A stretch of 64,000 nucleotides of DNA, taken from NCBI GenBank assembly GCA_020746105.1, contig CM036617.1:141573845-141637844 (forward strand). Direction: 5' to 3'. Positions within the stretch are counted from its first letter, which is position 1. Each line of letters opens with the position of its first letter. Shown in pieces: positions 13,634 to 26,038 of this stretch. Made by a program: the position numbers and the translations under genes. Under the pieces are notes generated by a model. That model made no database searches. It saw nothing but the letters and a program-made list of their open reading frames with translations, and was not told where the DNA came from. The DNA is from Trogon surrucura (lineage: Eukaryota > Chordata > Aves > Trogoniformes > Trogonidae).

Positions 13634-16600
13634 CACTGGACTGAATAATTTACAAAGAGATGAGGTCACACCAAGCTGGCATTTACATGGTAATTCCTTC
13701 TTGAAATCTGCACAAAACATGAGCAAAGGTGCAAAAACTGCTAAAGCTTAGATTAAGACTAACACTAAAGCCAGATGAGAATGAATAAGTATTGATCAAA
13801 GTATGGTGGGAGAATTTACCAGTTACAGTGTAAGCTAATCTAGGCATGCAAGGCAGTACATAAGTGCTGTGGAGGGATATAGGACACATTTAAAAGAAAA
13901 TCAAGCAGAAGTTGATAATAATGGTATTAAGAAACATGACCCACCATACCTTCCTTCTTGCTTCTGTGTTCTAATACGTTGTGCTAATATAGAGGCTCTT
14001 CAGGGAAAGGGCAGATTTTCTCCATGATTGTTAAAAGGATAGCAGAGAGACCACAGGGTATTACGGGAAGGAAGGGTGGGAACAGAGTTGACGTGAACAG
14101 TAAAGAGACTCGAGAGGGACAGTAAAAGATAACTTTAGCTGGAGAGGGCGAAGAATGAAGGCCAAAAGAGATGTTGCAATAGTCATCTAATGAATAAGAT
14201 ATGAATCACAGCTATGGTGGTGTTGACAGGAAGAGATTTTAAAGATGTCACCCAAGAATAGAATCTCAGTGAGACAGATAAAACACCAAATGTGAAACTG
14301 AGATTGGGGGAAAAGGGGTAACAAATACTTCATTGAGCCAACAGAGCAGAAGTAGGAAGAAGTGAGAAGGCTAGATAAGAGGAGAAACCCTTTATTTGAA
14401 ATAGGAAACATTCAGACAGTTTTTGGTTCAAAGGACTGGAAATACAGGGATCAATAAATTAAAATGCATTAAGCAATTAATTGAAGAATTAATTAAATCA
14501 AGAATACATCTATTTCCAAGGAGAGTAGGAAAAAAAAACATATAGGAGGGAGCTGTTATTCCTTCAGTCACAGATCATGGTGAGTACCATGTGCATCGAA
14601 GGAAGGAACAAAAAATCCCAGTGACAGAGAAACAAACTTTCTCCCTAATTCAAGATACTATGCAGTGATTTTTTTTCTAAAATTGTGTCATTTTATTGCC
14701 CTAAGTCTAACCATTTTTAGGAGTTCTCAGAGATTAAAAAAAAAAACAAAACAAACCCACCACAAATAAATCTGCCAAATCCTGCTGAATCCAGGAACAC
14801 AGTGTTCAGCACAAAAATAAATGTATAGGAAAGGAATATTACACTAGATGACAAAATGCTTCAGATCAGAAGGTAGGAAGGATTTGGGAAAGAAAAACAC
14901 AATTAGGTTTTAAGAGTGATTGTTTATTACTATAAACTGTTCTCAAGTTGATAGTTTTCCCTGTGGTTCCTCCACATCCTGCAGAATGGGCTCTTCTTCA
15001 GAAAAGGACTTTGTGGGGTACTGTTTTTCCCCCTTTCTTTCAGTTCTCTCTTAATGCTTCCATCCTGTATTGCTGTAAAAAAGGTGCTTGGTCACTGCTA
15101 ATAGTTTTTCCTTAAAGGCCTCTTTTATTAAAGTGGAGAAATGAAACAGACTGACATTAATACTGATGGGGAAGGAGAGAACTGTCACATTAAAAAAAAA
15201 ATGTCAGTTCAACAATTTGCAACATGGCTGCCAATCATACGGCTATCTATAGTGAAGGTGCAGCATGGTATGAAAAGAGTGTTTGGTTATTAGAGAAAAT
15301 GTAAACATTTTGTGTTAAGAAGGGTTAATTGATAAGTTTAAAGCACTATCATCTTACTTGCAACTGTTCTTAGTCTTTTTAATACAGGAGGAGACATATG
15401 GACACCTGAAATGTTTGATTTTGACACACTGACAAACAATTATTTCATTAGTAAGTAAGACTAATGAGCAAAGTAACTTTCAAATATGGATAAAAATTAT
15501 CTGAATGACTGAGTCCCTATTTTATGTCGATGGGAAAGCATGGTAAACATCTCTAATTAAAATTAAATGTACGTAACAACTTTAATAGCTTTTTTTGTTG
15601 GGAAACATAGTCTCAGCTCAGGTGTTTGGGGTTCTTTTGTTTTTGTTTTTAATATCCAATGTAGTAAATAATAAATAGTTTTGTGGAACATTAGACTTGT
15701 GTAAACCTGTAACTTGCATCCTGGTTCCGTTCAAAACCTGTCATATTAAAATGAGGCAGATGAGCCTCATATGATTTATCTTAAAATGTTTTCATTTATC
15801 ACCTTTAGTCTTAGAGCTTTGTTCTAATCCAGGAGAGTGACATGCATCTATGAACAGCCAACCTTCAAAACCAACCTGCCCTAAAACCAACAACGAAGTG
15901 AAGTAGCATGGACGTTTCTGTAACGAGACCGCTGTGCTGACATGGAGCTTCATAATGAAAAGTCAGGACAGGTAAATCTCACAGGTCTCCTCTGTTTCAC
16001 CACTTTGCTTGGTAGTTTTAAAAGGGCTGTTTTGGTGAAAGGGAACTTCTCTTTTAACGATAATTTGCACACCGTGTATTCATGTAACCCACATATTAAC
16101 TTAAATAAATCAGATATAATCATCTCCCGTTCATTATCACATGGGACTTTTGGCTTCAATTTATTTTGACCAGGCACAAATGGGCAGGATTCAGCATGCA
16201 CAGAATTATAGGCAAAAAGTCTTAAATTACACTTGAATAGTTTTCTGTAGTTCTGTTAGTGACCTCTGTTCATGAAACTTGTCTTGTGATGGCTCAGCCA
16301 CTTCTATTCTTTTAAGAAGAGTAACAATAAAATAATTTTCATTCAGTACACATCAGTTTGTTACAACTCCAGCAGTTACATAAAGAGAAACAGATCCAAA
16401 CAGATGCTATTTCAGCTTATAAAATGCTGACTACAATGCCTGGTCTATGTGGTTCCTGTTCAAATAAATATCTAAACAAGAAGGTTCTATTTTACTTATT
16501 ATATCAACTTTGCCAGGAAAGTCTTTCACGATGACCCAGCAAAAAAAGAGGCATGCTGTCTGTTAAAAATCTCTATCATCAAATCAGCAAGAGAAACCAC

Positions 16601-18989
16601 AGCAAATATTTGAGCGCAGCGTCAGCCCACTTCCTGCGTTTTACCCACAGTCGGAGGAGGTGGCAAAGGCGCTGCCAATTTTTGCTGGTATAGTCTGTTT
16701 TCCAAGCTTCTGAATGAGTCCGCGCTGCCTTGGGTCTGCTCCTCTGCTTCCACAGAGTTGTTACACCAGACACCATGTCTGGCCCTGAAATAAATGGAAA
16801 GACATTTTTGTTTTGCAAATGAAAATGTTTTGTGACAGAAATGCAGTGTGCGACCGTGGAGACCTCTGACAAAGCCTGCTGGCTACTGGGAAGATGGAAA
16901 ATCAATGACGGCACAAGCCTGGCTGCTTGTTTCACAACTGTCAAGCTGTTAGGCAATAGTAATATGGTTATTGCATATTAATAGAATGTAACACTAATTA
17001 AAGCTTATTCCAGCTAAAAGCCTAGTAAATAATCTGATTTCTGATTCGAAAACCTTGCATATTTAAATAGTTAATAGATGTTTATGGTATTTAGTGTATC
17101 ATTAAGATTTGAACCATGATACAAATTTGCACAATCCAGTCAGTAACCTACACTTAAAAAGCACTTTCAGTACAAAAAGAATCAGTGCGGTCTCCTGGGT
17201 AAATATTTTAAATGTGGGACACATTCTCTTCCTTCACTATGGATGCCTTCTCTGACACAAGCCATTTGTACAGAAAAAAATGTATGCAACTTTGTTAGAA
17301 GAAAATAATTCCAAAATATGGATTAAGTGAGCTCTTCTCCACGTCTGGGATAACACAGTCCTCTGCTGACCACGCAGTAGACGGAGGCTGCTAAAACTTT
17401 AGTTATAGGCAAGTGTGGGATGGGGAGCCCACAGCTCATAAACAGGAAACAGCCCACAACTCATTTTAAATTCCAACCAATATTTTGTGGGTTTACTGCC
17501 TTTGGGACAGCGTTAGTGTGCGAGCCACAACAAGATGTACGAAATATCTATTTGCCCCTCAGAAAAGCTCGCCAAGTTCAGCAGCTAGGATAAAACTTAG
17601 ACAGCCTGGTATGCCTCTCACTGGCAACAGTGAAGCCCTGAAAATCCGCAAAAGTTTGCACCCACGCCAAGATCTAACTTTTGAGAATTTTACTGCAGCA
17701 CTTGTACCATGTGACCTCAGTGACCAGCAAGACAAGTATGCATGCAAACAGACTTCCTAAATCCAATCTGAAAGTCCAATATGGAAGCTCAAACACAAGT
17801 GTCTTCACTCTCCACAGCTTCCTTGACAAGCAAGAGGAGAAACAGTTTTAAGAGCTGATCACACACCCAAAGAAAGCCAATATATATTTGTAACTGCACA
17901 GAAGCTTATTCTGTCTGTGTTTATTTGCGGGGGTGAAAAGAAAGCATGCAAACTGAATGAAAAACTTGCCTACTCCTAACATCTCTTATGGAAATACTCC
18001 CTGATCCTTGTTATCAGCTCAGCTCTGTTAAACACAGGTTGTGGCAAAATATGTAGGTGTTAAAATTGGGAATTAACTTTCTAAATCAGCTGATTCTTGC
18101 AGCACTGGGTGTTGGTCTGGCTTGGGACAGACCTCAGAGCAGCACTACCAACTGAGAAGTCAGGCTGTGACTGGAACCGGCTTGAAATAGTCTGAAAAAA
18201 AAGTGCCTTATATTACTGTAAATGTAAGGGCTTGTACTAGCTTCTGTTTTCTGCTTTTAACACTGCCTTTTATTTGCAACCGGACTTGCCTATCCCGCAT
18301 CGGCCTTTTTAGCCATCAGTGTGCTTGTAGCAAGTGTGGGTAGAGCCCTTCCCATACCTTCGTTCACAAAGCCTAGCCACGATGATGATTATTGGTGTAC
18401 ATCGAGGCGTGCTTTCTGGTGGTTATTCAGCTTCTACCATTACTGTCATTCTTGTATGCAGCACCCGTGTCCAGGTCCACATGTTTAACCCAAAGGTTAG
18501 AACTGTAAAGAGAGTTAAATAAGGTGATTGCTGCAGTAGGGGCCGAGCCTTCAGGACAGCGCTCTCCTTTTCCTTATAGGCCTGCATTTCTCTTTTCCGA
18601 ACTGTCACAAGCAACATTTCCAAGTAAAAATAAGCAGAAGCTGTCCATACATTTGTGCCTGGTACATGTAGCAACTGAAATAGGCCACAGTGGTTTCTCT
18701 TCCTGGCACCCATGTTATTGACTACCTAGGTCAGTAATAAAAGTGCTGGGTTTTTTGCAGATGGAGTGAGACCATGAAAGTGAAAATGCAATTATTTAAA
18801 AATGCTAGTGACATATTTTGTACAGTGATGACCACAACCATCGGGATCAACACACACGAAGCAGCCGAAGAGCAGAAACCGAGTTGTGAGGGAAGCTGAC
18901 CCCCCTTTTAAAACCATTTATATTTACGCTTTGCGTTACGCTTCCGAGATTTAAGAGCCTGAGGAAGCCAAAGCTCGTTACAAAGCCTC
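13634..18989. other. upstream intergenic DNA, no gene seen
   Basis: AT-rich non-coding sequence leading up to the CpG island. Positions 14451-14500 contain several nested TTAATT/AATTAA motifs. No frame longer than about 125 codons is present, none carries a familiar domain, and no convincing exon is seen on either strand. Confidence 0.55.
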
Positions 18990-19394
18990 GTTTCAGGCGG
19001 CTGCCGGATTTTATTCAGGATTTCGGACGCGACCCGCAGTAACTTTGTGAAAAGCTTTTCTCAAGCAGAACCACCCCCCCCCCCCCCGCCTCGCTCCACA
19101 CCACCGCTCCCCGCGCACCTCCCCTCAGGGCCGGGGCACAGCCGCTCGCCCTCCTCGCAGCCAGGGCCGGCCGTAGACCCTCACCCGCCACATTCCGGCT
19201 GGGCCGCGGGTCAGGGGAGGCAAGGGCAGACTTCGTGCCCCCTCCGGCAGCCAGCGGGGCTTTACTCGCCCTTGAGGGAAAGTTTCGGCGCCACAGCCTC
19301 GCCCCCCCTCGCCCCCCTCTCCACCTCCCCCCCGTCCCCGGCGCGCGGAGGGTGCTCGGGGCCGGAGGGGGGAGGGCGAGGGGGGAGCGCGAGC

Positions 19395-19522
19395 GGGGGC
19401 GGTTAGATGAGAAGGCGGGGCGCGCGTGCCCCTGCGCTGCACCCGGCCCGCGCAGGTCTCTCCCCGCCTAGCCAATCGCGGGCGGCCATTGCGGGAGGTG
19501 TGTGCCGCGACCTCACTTCCGG
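19395..19522 (+). promoter_or_regulatory. PPARA: TATA-less core promoter motifs: GC box, CCAAT box, ETS site
   Basis: Three classical proximal elements lie within 130 bases: a GC box GGGGGCGG (19395-19402), a CCAAT box in the context GCCAATCG (19472-19476), and CACTTCCGG, a good ETS/GABP consensus (19514-19522). No TATA box is visible nearby. This arrangement is typical of dispersed-start CpG-island promoters, where transcription usually begins at or just downstream of the ETS site. I infer a start near 19500-19600. The exact site cannot be read from the sequence. Confidence 0.5.
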
Positions 19523-19665
19523 TACCTGTCACCCTGCCACCCAGAGTCACTCAGGCGCTGCGCCGGGGTACTCCTGCCCTTCTCTTCTTCTTCCTTTCTC
19601 CCCCACCCCCCTCCCCGCTCCCTTTCTTCCCCTTCGCCGACCCCCGCCGGGCTGACAGCGCCGGC

Positions 19666-19694
19666 GGGGAGGAGGGGAGCGGGGGGAAGGGGAG
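19666..19694 (+). promoter_or_regulatory. G-quadruplex-type run in CpG island
   Basis: Four or more G-runs of at least four bases are separated by 2-4 bases, which meets the usual folding pattern on the + strand. If transcription starts near 19500-19600 the run would lie in the 5' UTR of PPARA. A second, similar G-rich block is at 19980-20010. Folding and function are inference only. Confidence 0.45.
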
Positions 19695-20082
19695 GCGGTT
19701 GCCCGTGGCGGTCGCCCGCGGTGGTCGCCCGCGGTCGCGCGCCGGTGCAGCGGCGGTTGGGCGCGCGCGTGCCGAGAGCTCTCCCGGCCAGACCCGACCC
19801 TTGCCCTGCCCGCTGTGCCCATGGGCGCCGGGCGGCCAGCCCTCTCCTCCTGCCTGCTGGCCGGCAATAATGCACGGTATTGCCTTACGGGCGTCCGTCC
19901 GTCCCGTTCCCCCTCTCCCCCGCCGCCTCCTGTGGTGCAGAGGCTGACCGTATCCTGGCTGGGGCTCCGGCGGCTGAAGGGGGAACGGGAGGGGAGGGGG
20001 GGGGCGGAGGTGGTGGCAGCGGTGCTGGGTGACACCCCCACCTCGCTAACGTGGTGGTGGTTTTGCTAATGACCTCTCCTTC

Positions 20083-20108
20083 TTTTTTTTTTTTTTTTTT
20101 TTTTTTTT
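20083..20108 (+). repeat. T26 homopolymer
   Basis: Twenty-six consecutive T residues at the downstream edge of the CpG island. It could be the A-tail of an antisense retroposon, but no element body is recognisable beside it. Length is likely to vary between individuals and assemblies. Confidence 0.9.
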
Positions 20109-20350
20109 AATGTATTTATGTAGCTCGTCGACGCGTTTTGAAGCCCTCTGCGAAACTCCGGCGGTGGCAAAAGCGAGCAGAAGCGGTTAGCTGGCTTGGG
20201 GAGATGCTTTAGCTGATCCTGCTGCTGCTGCGCTCGGACTTGGCGCTAGCTGCCCCCTCCTGCAGGCACCGCGGTGGGCGGCAGCCCGCGGTCAGAGGGG
20301 TTAAAGGACGAGCAGGAGCCGGCCCTGGTGGAGGCTGGTGTTTGCCGGTA

Positions 20351-22748
20351 AAGAGCTGTCTTGGAAACTTTGTGGGGAGACTTCAGGGTGCTGGGGAGTG
20401 GGCGGCAGAGGAAAAGACCATGTCCTGTTGTATAAACGCGCTGGTTTGCAACTGTGGTCTTTCTTAAATGCAGCACATTTGAATTGTTTTTAACCTGCTT
20501 TGAGAAGTAAACTTGGGTGCTAAGCAGAAAATAGGTGCTTGGAGGTTTAACCTTTATTGGCTTAGCTTGATGAGGCAAGTTGTACTTTTACCAATTGGCC
20601 AGTCAGTTAAGAGTCGATATCCTTGGAGTGAGGAGTGGGTCTGTGGGAGCTGCCCCTGTATGTATTTTTGTGGTTTATTGAGAAAAATGTGTTCTTAGTA
20701 GTCCCTGCAGGACTCTCCACTTCATAAAAAGCAAGTGAAAAAGATAGTATTCAGACACTAATCGAAAGGAGTGCTGAAAGGTATTGCTTTGTGTTTATGT
20801 TGAGATTAACTCAGCCTCACTGGCAGGAGTAGCTGTTCTTAAGCTCTCTGATGGAAGAAGTATGAGTACAAGATTTGTCAGACAGGATTATCTGGAATAA
20901 TGATGTTTGGCACTTTGGTGGCACTGGATGTCTCAGTAGTACTGCACAAATAAAGATGTTGCATAAGTTTTGTTGGGAAGGAAGGTTTTAATCAAACTAC
21001 TTATGTTATAGAACATGCACAGACTTTGTTATTGGCATCTAATGATGATTACTGGGTTGGAATTGGCATGGTCTCTGCAGGTAGCAAACTGATAAGCTAT
21101 TAAAAGTGTTTCCTTTATAAATTCTGTATCACTGGCTTTATATTGAGGCTACCTGGTCTCATGCTGAAACTGACGGCAGTTACGGCTCATGTGATGTGGT
21201 CACAAGTCTACTCAAAGCTAAACCAGTATCATAACCTTGGTTATTTGGCACGAACTATCAAGCAGCATTGGCTCTTGGTTACTTACTAGTGGCGAATTTT
21301 TGCATTTAACTGGTGCAATGTAGTATTTCAAAAGGATGAGTGTGCGCGCAGACCTTACCAAAGGTTTGTAGAACTGTGTAGCTAGCACGCCCCCTTTCTT
21401 TTTTCATGTTTGAAAGGAACACTTGGCATAGTCCAAAAAAAGTTCTTATCAATCTCCTAATGCCTTACATTGGCTGTTATCCTCTACAGTCAGGTGCCAT
21501 AGGGAGTTTTGGGTGCCTACTACAAACCTGTACATCCTAAAAACCTTGTGTTTTTTTTCACTTGCTTTTCAGTAGCTCTTCACTGTCTTCGTTTTCTTTT
21601 CATACCCCTCAACACTGTAGTCTTCATAAAGGGCATTATTAATTTTAAACTATGGAGAAAGAGTGGCATTCCATCTGTGATTTTGTGTCTTCATGCTTTT
21701 AACATTCTGTGTGTTGAGTCTTATAAAAATTTGAGAGAGGGTAATGTCCTACAAGAGAGTAGGGTACATGGCCTAGGATATTTATCCTGTTTTAAGAAAA
21801 ACAGATTGTAGTACTCACTGTTGACCCAGAGTGGTCAGGGAGGACAATGTAAGTTTTCTCAGTATTTTTCTAAAAGCTCTTCAGAATTCCAAATTGTGTT
21901 ATTTTTTTCTTTGCCCTTAGATTACCTGCTGAGGTTTGAATTCTGTTTCTCTTGCACATGGAATATTTGTTTCAAGAGAACAAAAGGGAGCACCATATTT
22001 GTCTTGGAAAATAAATGAAGTTGAATTCATATTTATTATGAGTATAAACACATTTTCTTAGAGCATTTTGGAATTCTCACATTTTTAATTTAATCTCACA
22101 GCTTTTGCAAAATCTCTTAGAATATTTAAACTGTTTAGTTTTTAGTTGAGTGGACAGGGGAATCAATTTAAGGAAACCATAGTTTTTATAGCTATGTATG
22201 CTTTTTTTTTTAATAGGCCTTATAAAGTATTTAAAAGTACAGTCTCTACCTTTGCAGTGTAAATGATACTGAAAAGGCCAATTGCAAAGACTTATTTTGG
22301 GACATGTATGTGTGTGCCTTTGAAACTATAACTACTCTAACAGTTTGTCCACATAAGACTTGGATGTTTGCAAGAGTGCTCTTTATGAGTAAAGGTATTT
22401 TGCTCTATAACAGACAATTAAAGTAGCACAGGGCTTTCACTGTAATGGTCTTAGTTGACTGCTTTTGAATTTTTCTGGTATGAAGAAAAAAGATCAGAGT
22501 GATCCTAAGAAATATTGGTCATATACCCTAGTTGGTTAGATGTGGGTGTAGTCCTGCTGTAAAAATAGGTATTGTATTAAAAACCTATTACTTAGAAAAT
22601 AATTTTAGCGCAAGTGAAATGACAGTGTTTTTTTTTTTATCAAGAAGCATAAAAAATGTTAAAAACCCCATTATATTACATTATATCATTATAAAAGTAG
22701 AATAGTGAGCTTTGGGAAATTTTGTTGACTCTTTTTATTTCTTTTAAG
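20351..22748. other. PPARA: first intron region of PPARA, nothing specific seen
   Basis: AT-rich non-coding sequence after the CpG island. The first exon's splice donor is not clear. CCG followed by GTAAAG at 20347/20348 is the best-looking site I found, but it is far from a perfect consensus and other sites in the island are possible. Confidence 0.45.
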
Positions 22749-22875
22749 AAAGAATGTCGTCAGTGTTTTAGTAATGAAGAGCCACTTGTTATCACCAATG
22801 TGCACCTGAAATGGAAAGGGAACAGATTCTGGAAAACAACGTCTGTTTCAACCTTGCAAGATGCTGCATGAAGTG
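22749..22875 (+). other. PPARA: candidate non-coding 5' UTR exon
   Basis: A 127-base segment is bounded by a strong pyrimidine-rich acceptor (CTCTTTTTATTTCTTTTAAG, 22729-22748) and a strong donor (GTGAGT, 22876-22881). It is less AT-rich than its flanks. Mammalian PPARA has one or more untranslated exons between the CpG-island exon and the exon with the start codon, so an internal 5' UTR exon is expected somewhere in this intron. I cannot show that this is the one: matching splice signals also occur by chance, and no sequence similarity to a known UTR was demonstrated. Confidence 0.35.
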
Positions 22876-25544
22876 GTGAGTACCTGTGTAGACTGAAAGC
22901 TATCTTGGCATTGTTTTTGAACAACTAGAGAAGAAATAAACATTTGAGGTAGAATTTCTGTAAAGAATGACTCATGTATAATCAACTTACAAGGAAAGAA
23001 ATCTAAGCAAGTAGTGCCAACAAATAGTTGATGAAGTAACACAATGAGAAGAGAGTAAGTAAAATTTCCTCATGGTCTGATACCTATTGCTATATTAGAC
23101 TTGCATTTAAAACTGGTATAAAGGCATTATTCAGTTGCATTCTGAATTAATATTTTAGAAGTAGAATGCTCAGTATTTCACAGGACCAGGTCTGTGAAAT
23201 TAAATATTGAATGACTTTTTATGAAGCAGAATGCTAAATTCACTGAATGAAAAAGTACTTAGCCAGTAAGGTTAGACTCTGTATCACTACAATCTCTCAA
23301 TCTTAAGGAGTGTGATATTTAGCATGTTCTAAAAACATTAAATTGATATGAGGAGATTGTTGTGTGACCAGATTGCATGTGGTATTGAGATGTTGCCAAA
23401 TGTGATTCCACTTCCTCATACCAGTTCTCATAGTTTCTGCTTATGAAACAATATTTATTTATAAGTTCATTGCATGTGTCCTTTAAGTATCTAGGAAGTA
23501 TCATTTCTGTATCCAGTGAAGGGCTTCTGCACAAATTAATACAAATTATAAAATGCAATTTATTGATATTCTAATCATGACTGAGGTTTGAGTTGTTACA
23601 TGACAAGTTTGTGTGTTTTTTTGCTGTGTTTTTAAATGCTGTGAGCATATGTTGTAGAAATCTTTTTTTACTTTGAATATCGAGAGATGAGAATTACCAA
23701 ACAGGCATAGTTTGTGCTGTGGTACCTATGTTAATCTAAACTTACTGTTTTGAGTTCAAGTTCTCTCGTGCCTGTGGAAACACTAACAGTGTGAGAGAGA
23801 CTTGTGAGCATTTGGCAAATTACCTATCCCTTTTTAAAAATGCCAATAAACTATCAACTGTGGTTTTAAAAAAATTAGTAAATCAAGAAATTGTTCACTT
23901 AATCTTTCCAAATAATGAAAGATGTGTCTGCCTTGAGGAACTCGGAGTAGCTAGCAACTACTGAAGTTGTCAGGATCTTTGGTGTTTGTTTCCAGGCAGC
24001 TGAAATACATGTGAAAGCGAATTAGTCCAATATTTTTGTATTTCAGATTCTTGTATTTCATATTTTCATATCTCATTAGTCCATTTTTGGTTTGTTAAGT
24101 ATGTAAAAGGAAACTAGAGCTGCTGTTTGGTGTGCAAATTAATTGCTGTTTGAGTAACTTCTTACTCATCTATGAGTGTACAATATCCTGGAGTTGAGAG
24201 CATTTGTTGTTGTGAATAGTTCAGAGTTTGTGTTTTGCATGGAAAAAAGATACCACTATCTGTCCTGATGTTATTTAGATCTAACAAAAAAAAAATGGTC
24301 ATTTGAAACTATTCTGCGACCTATGATTAAGGTTTGGAGGCAGGGCTTACATTCTTGTCATATGTATCCATGCATCCAACACGGTTATGCTGAGTAAGTT
24401 CTCTTATCTGCATGTAGGCTTGTATTGTCGCTCATTTTTGTTACACAAATGCCTGTGTACATGCCTGTAGCGCTACATGCCTGTTTTGTTTTAAATAATC
24501 ATTTACTGCAAATGATTGATACAGCAATTCATAGAAGAAAACACTGAATTTAATGTGAATGTTCAGATAGTAAGAAGAACTTTTGTCTATTTGCAAAATC
24601 TATTTGAAAGTGAAGACTTGAATTCCTCTTGATATTTCCTGGCCTCCTATTAGTGTTACTGCTTCAGCAAGAATATTATAAAGTACATGGCACTGAAGTC
24701 AGGCGCAGGCTTGTATTAGACAAAACCTTTTCACATCTTTATTCAACATGTATGGAACACGTTCCCTAGAATACTAAGGCTGAAAAATATAATACAGAAC
24801 AATTTGAGGTGGAGGAAGAGAGAGAAGGTGGGTGTTAAAGAGGCTCCTTTGGAGACTCCTGGATTTGTTAAGAGGCAGTGCTTGTCAGCATTCTTTACAA
24901 TAGGACTAATGAATGCTCCATTACAACAGTTGATGAATTTACCTGCTCTGATATTAAAATAAAATGAAATTAATTGCAGCCCACAGTTCATCGTGAATAT
25001 TGTTAGGTTGTTGTCCATTTCCAGGGGAATATTGAGAACTATGTGTTGCTAACATAAAAATTGTGTTTCTAATGGAGGCTGGAACTGGTTTCTTGAAGAA
25101 GGTTAGAAGTCTTAAGAGTAATTTTTAAAACTAACTAATGCAGGTATGCACAGAGTATTGGACACTGAAGTTGAGTTAGCAAAGCTGAAAATGGTTGTGT
25201 GCTTTTTTCAAATCTTTTGTCATAGTCTGTAGGTAAACATTCGGTTTAGAGTAAGTGTGCTGCACTGTGAGAGGGTTTTGAGTGTGTGTTTTTTTGTCAG
25301 TGTAAGATGCTGTATGGATGTAGTTTCACTATGAGAGAGCTATGTAAACATGAGAATGCTCTGTCTGTGGTTGTTTCTGAAGGAAATTTTGTACTGTGAG
25401 CATAAAGCAGGCTTATGTTGTTATGCTGTAATACATGTGAAATTTAAAAATTGTGTTATGTGTTTATTCATATGCCACATAGCTGTCCAGAGAGGAGAGC
25501 ACAAAAGAAATTGGAACTGGATTTTTACCACTGAAATTAATTAA

Positions 25545-25575
25545 TACATATATATATATGTATGTATGTATGCAT
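25545..25575. repeat. TA/TATG microsatellite
   Basis: A run of alternating TA units passes into TATG (GTAT) tetranucleotide units. It is a simple repeat in intronic DNA, with no visible function. Confidence 0.85.
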
Positions 25576-26013
25576 AATTTATTTATTCTTATCTGCCTCA
25601 GGACAAAAGACTGCTGTGTGCAGTTAAGCAGACCAGTCTGATTACAAGCCGATCAGGTAGCAGCTTTAGTATATATGTAACTAAGAGACGAGCAGCACAG
25701 GATACTGCTTTTGAAAAAAGCAGCAGCTGTACATTTTGTGTACTGTGCTTCCATAGAGATGTAACTGTACATAAATAGGACAATATTTTCTAACAGCTGA
25801 CAAATGTTCAACTTGGATGTATGTTTTGGGCACCTGATTTTCAGCATACTGAGCTGCCATAATTCTAACCAAATTTGCAAGGAGTTGCATTTTCTCAAGG
25901 TTGTAAATCCTGTAATAAAACCAGTGGAAATGTAATACAGACTATCCTTTAAGCATATAGAATTGTTCAGTTTGCAGCTATCATTTGTTATTTCACTTCT
26001 ACATGGCATGAAT

Positions 26014-26038
26014 GTGTGTGTATGTGTGTATATATATT
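26014..26038. repeat. TG/TA-rich microsatellite
   Basis: Short interrupted TG dinucleotide units pass into TA units, within the long 5' intron. Confidence 0.7.

Larger units (their letters stand above)
18990..20350. promoter_or_regulatory. PPARA: CpG island, probable PPARA promoter and first exon
   Basis: GC content and CpG density rise sharply from about 18990, peak between 19060 and 20020, and fall back to intronic AT-rich sequence after about 20350. The surrounding tens of kilobases are CpG-poor. This is the only CpG island upstream of the PPARA coding exons on the same strand. PPARA in other vertebrates starts from a CpG-island promoter with untranslated first exons, so the assignment fits. 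The island contains a C14 tract (19074-19087), G-rich quadruplex-like runs and a T26 tract (20083-20108). The open frames of 120-170 codons inside it, on both strands, arise from GC-rich composition and are not credible genes. An antisense or divergent non-coding transcript cannot be excluded. Confidence 0.8.

Noticed and set aside
1-19000. Expected let-7a-3/let-7b microRNA locus upstream of PPARA
   Set aside because: Reading both strands I did not find the let-7 mature core TGAGGTAGTAGGTTG or its complement. The locus probably lies outside the window.
19047-20069. Overlapping open frames of 80-173 codons on both strands in the CpG island
   Set aside because: GC-rich sequence has few stop codons. 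The products are Pro/Arg/Gly/Ser-rich, occur in nearly every frame, and none resembles a known protein.
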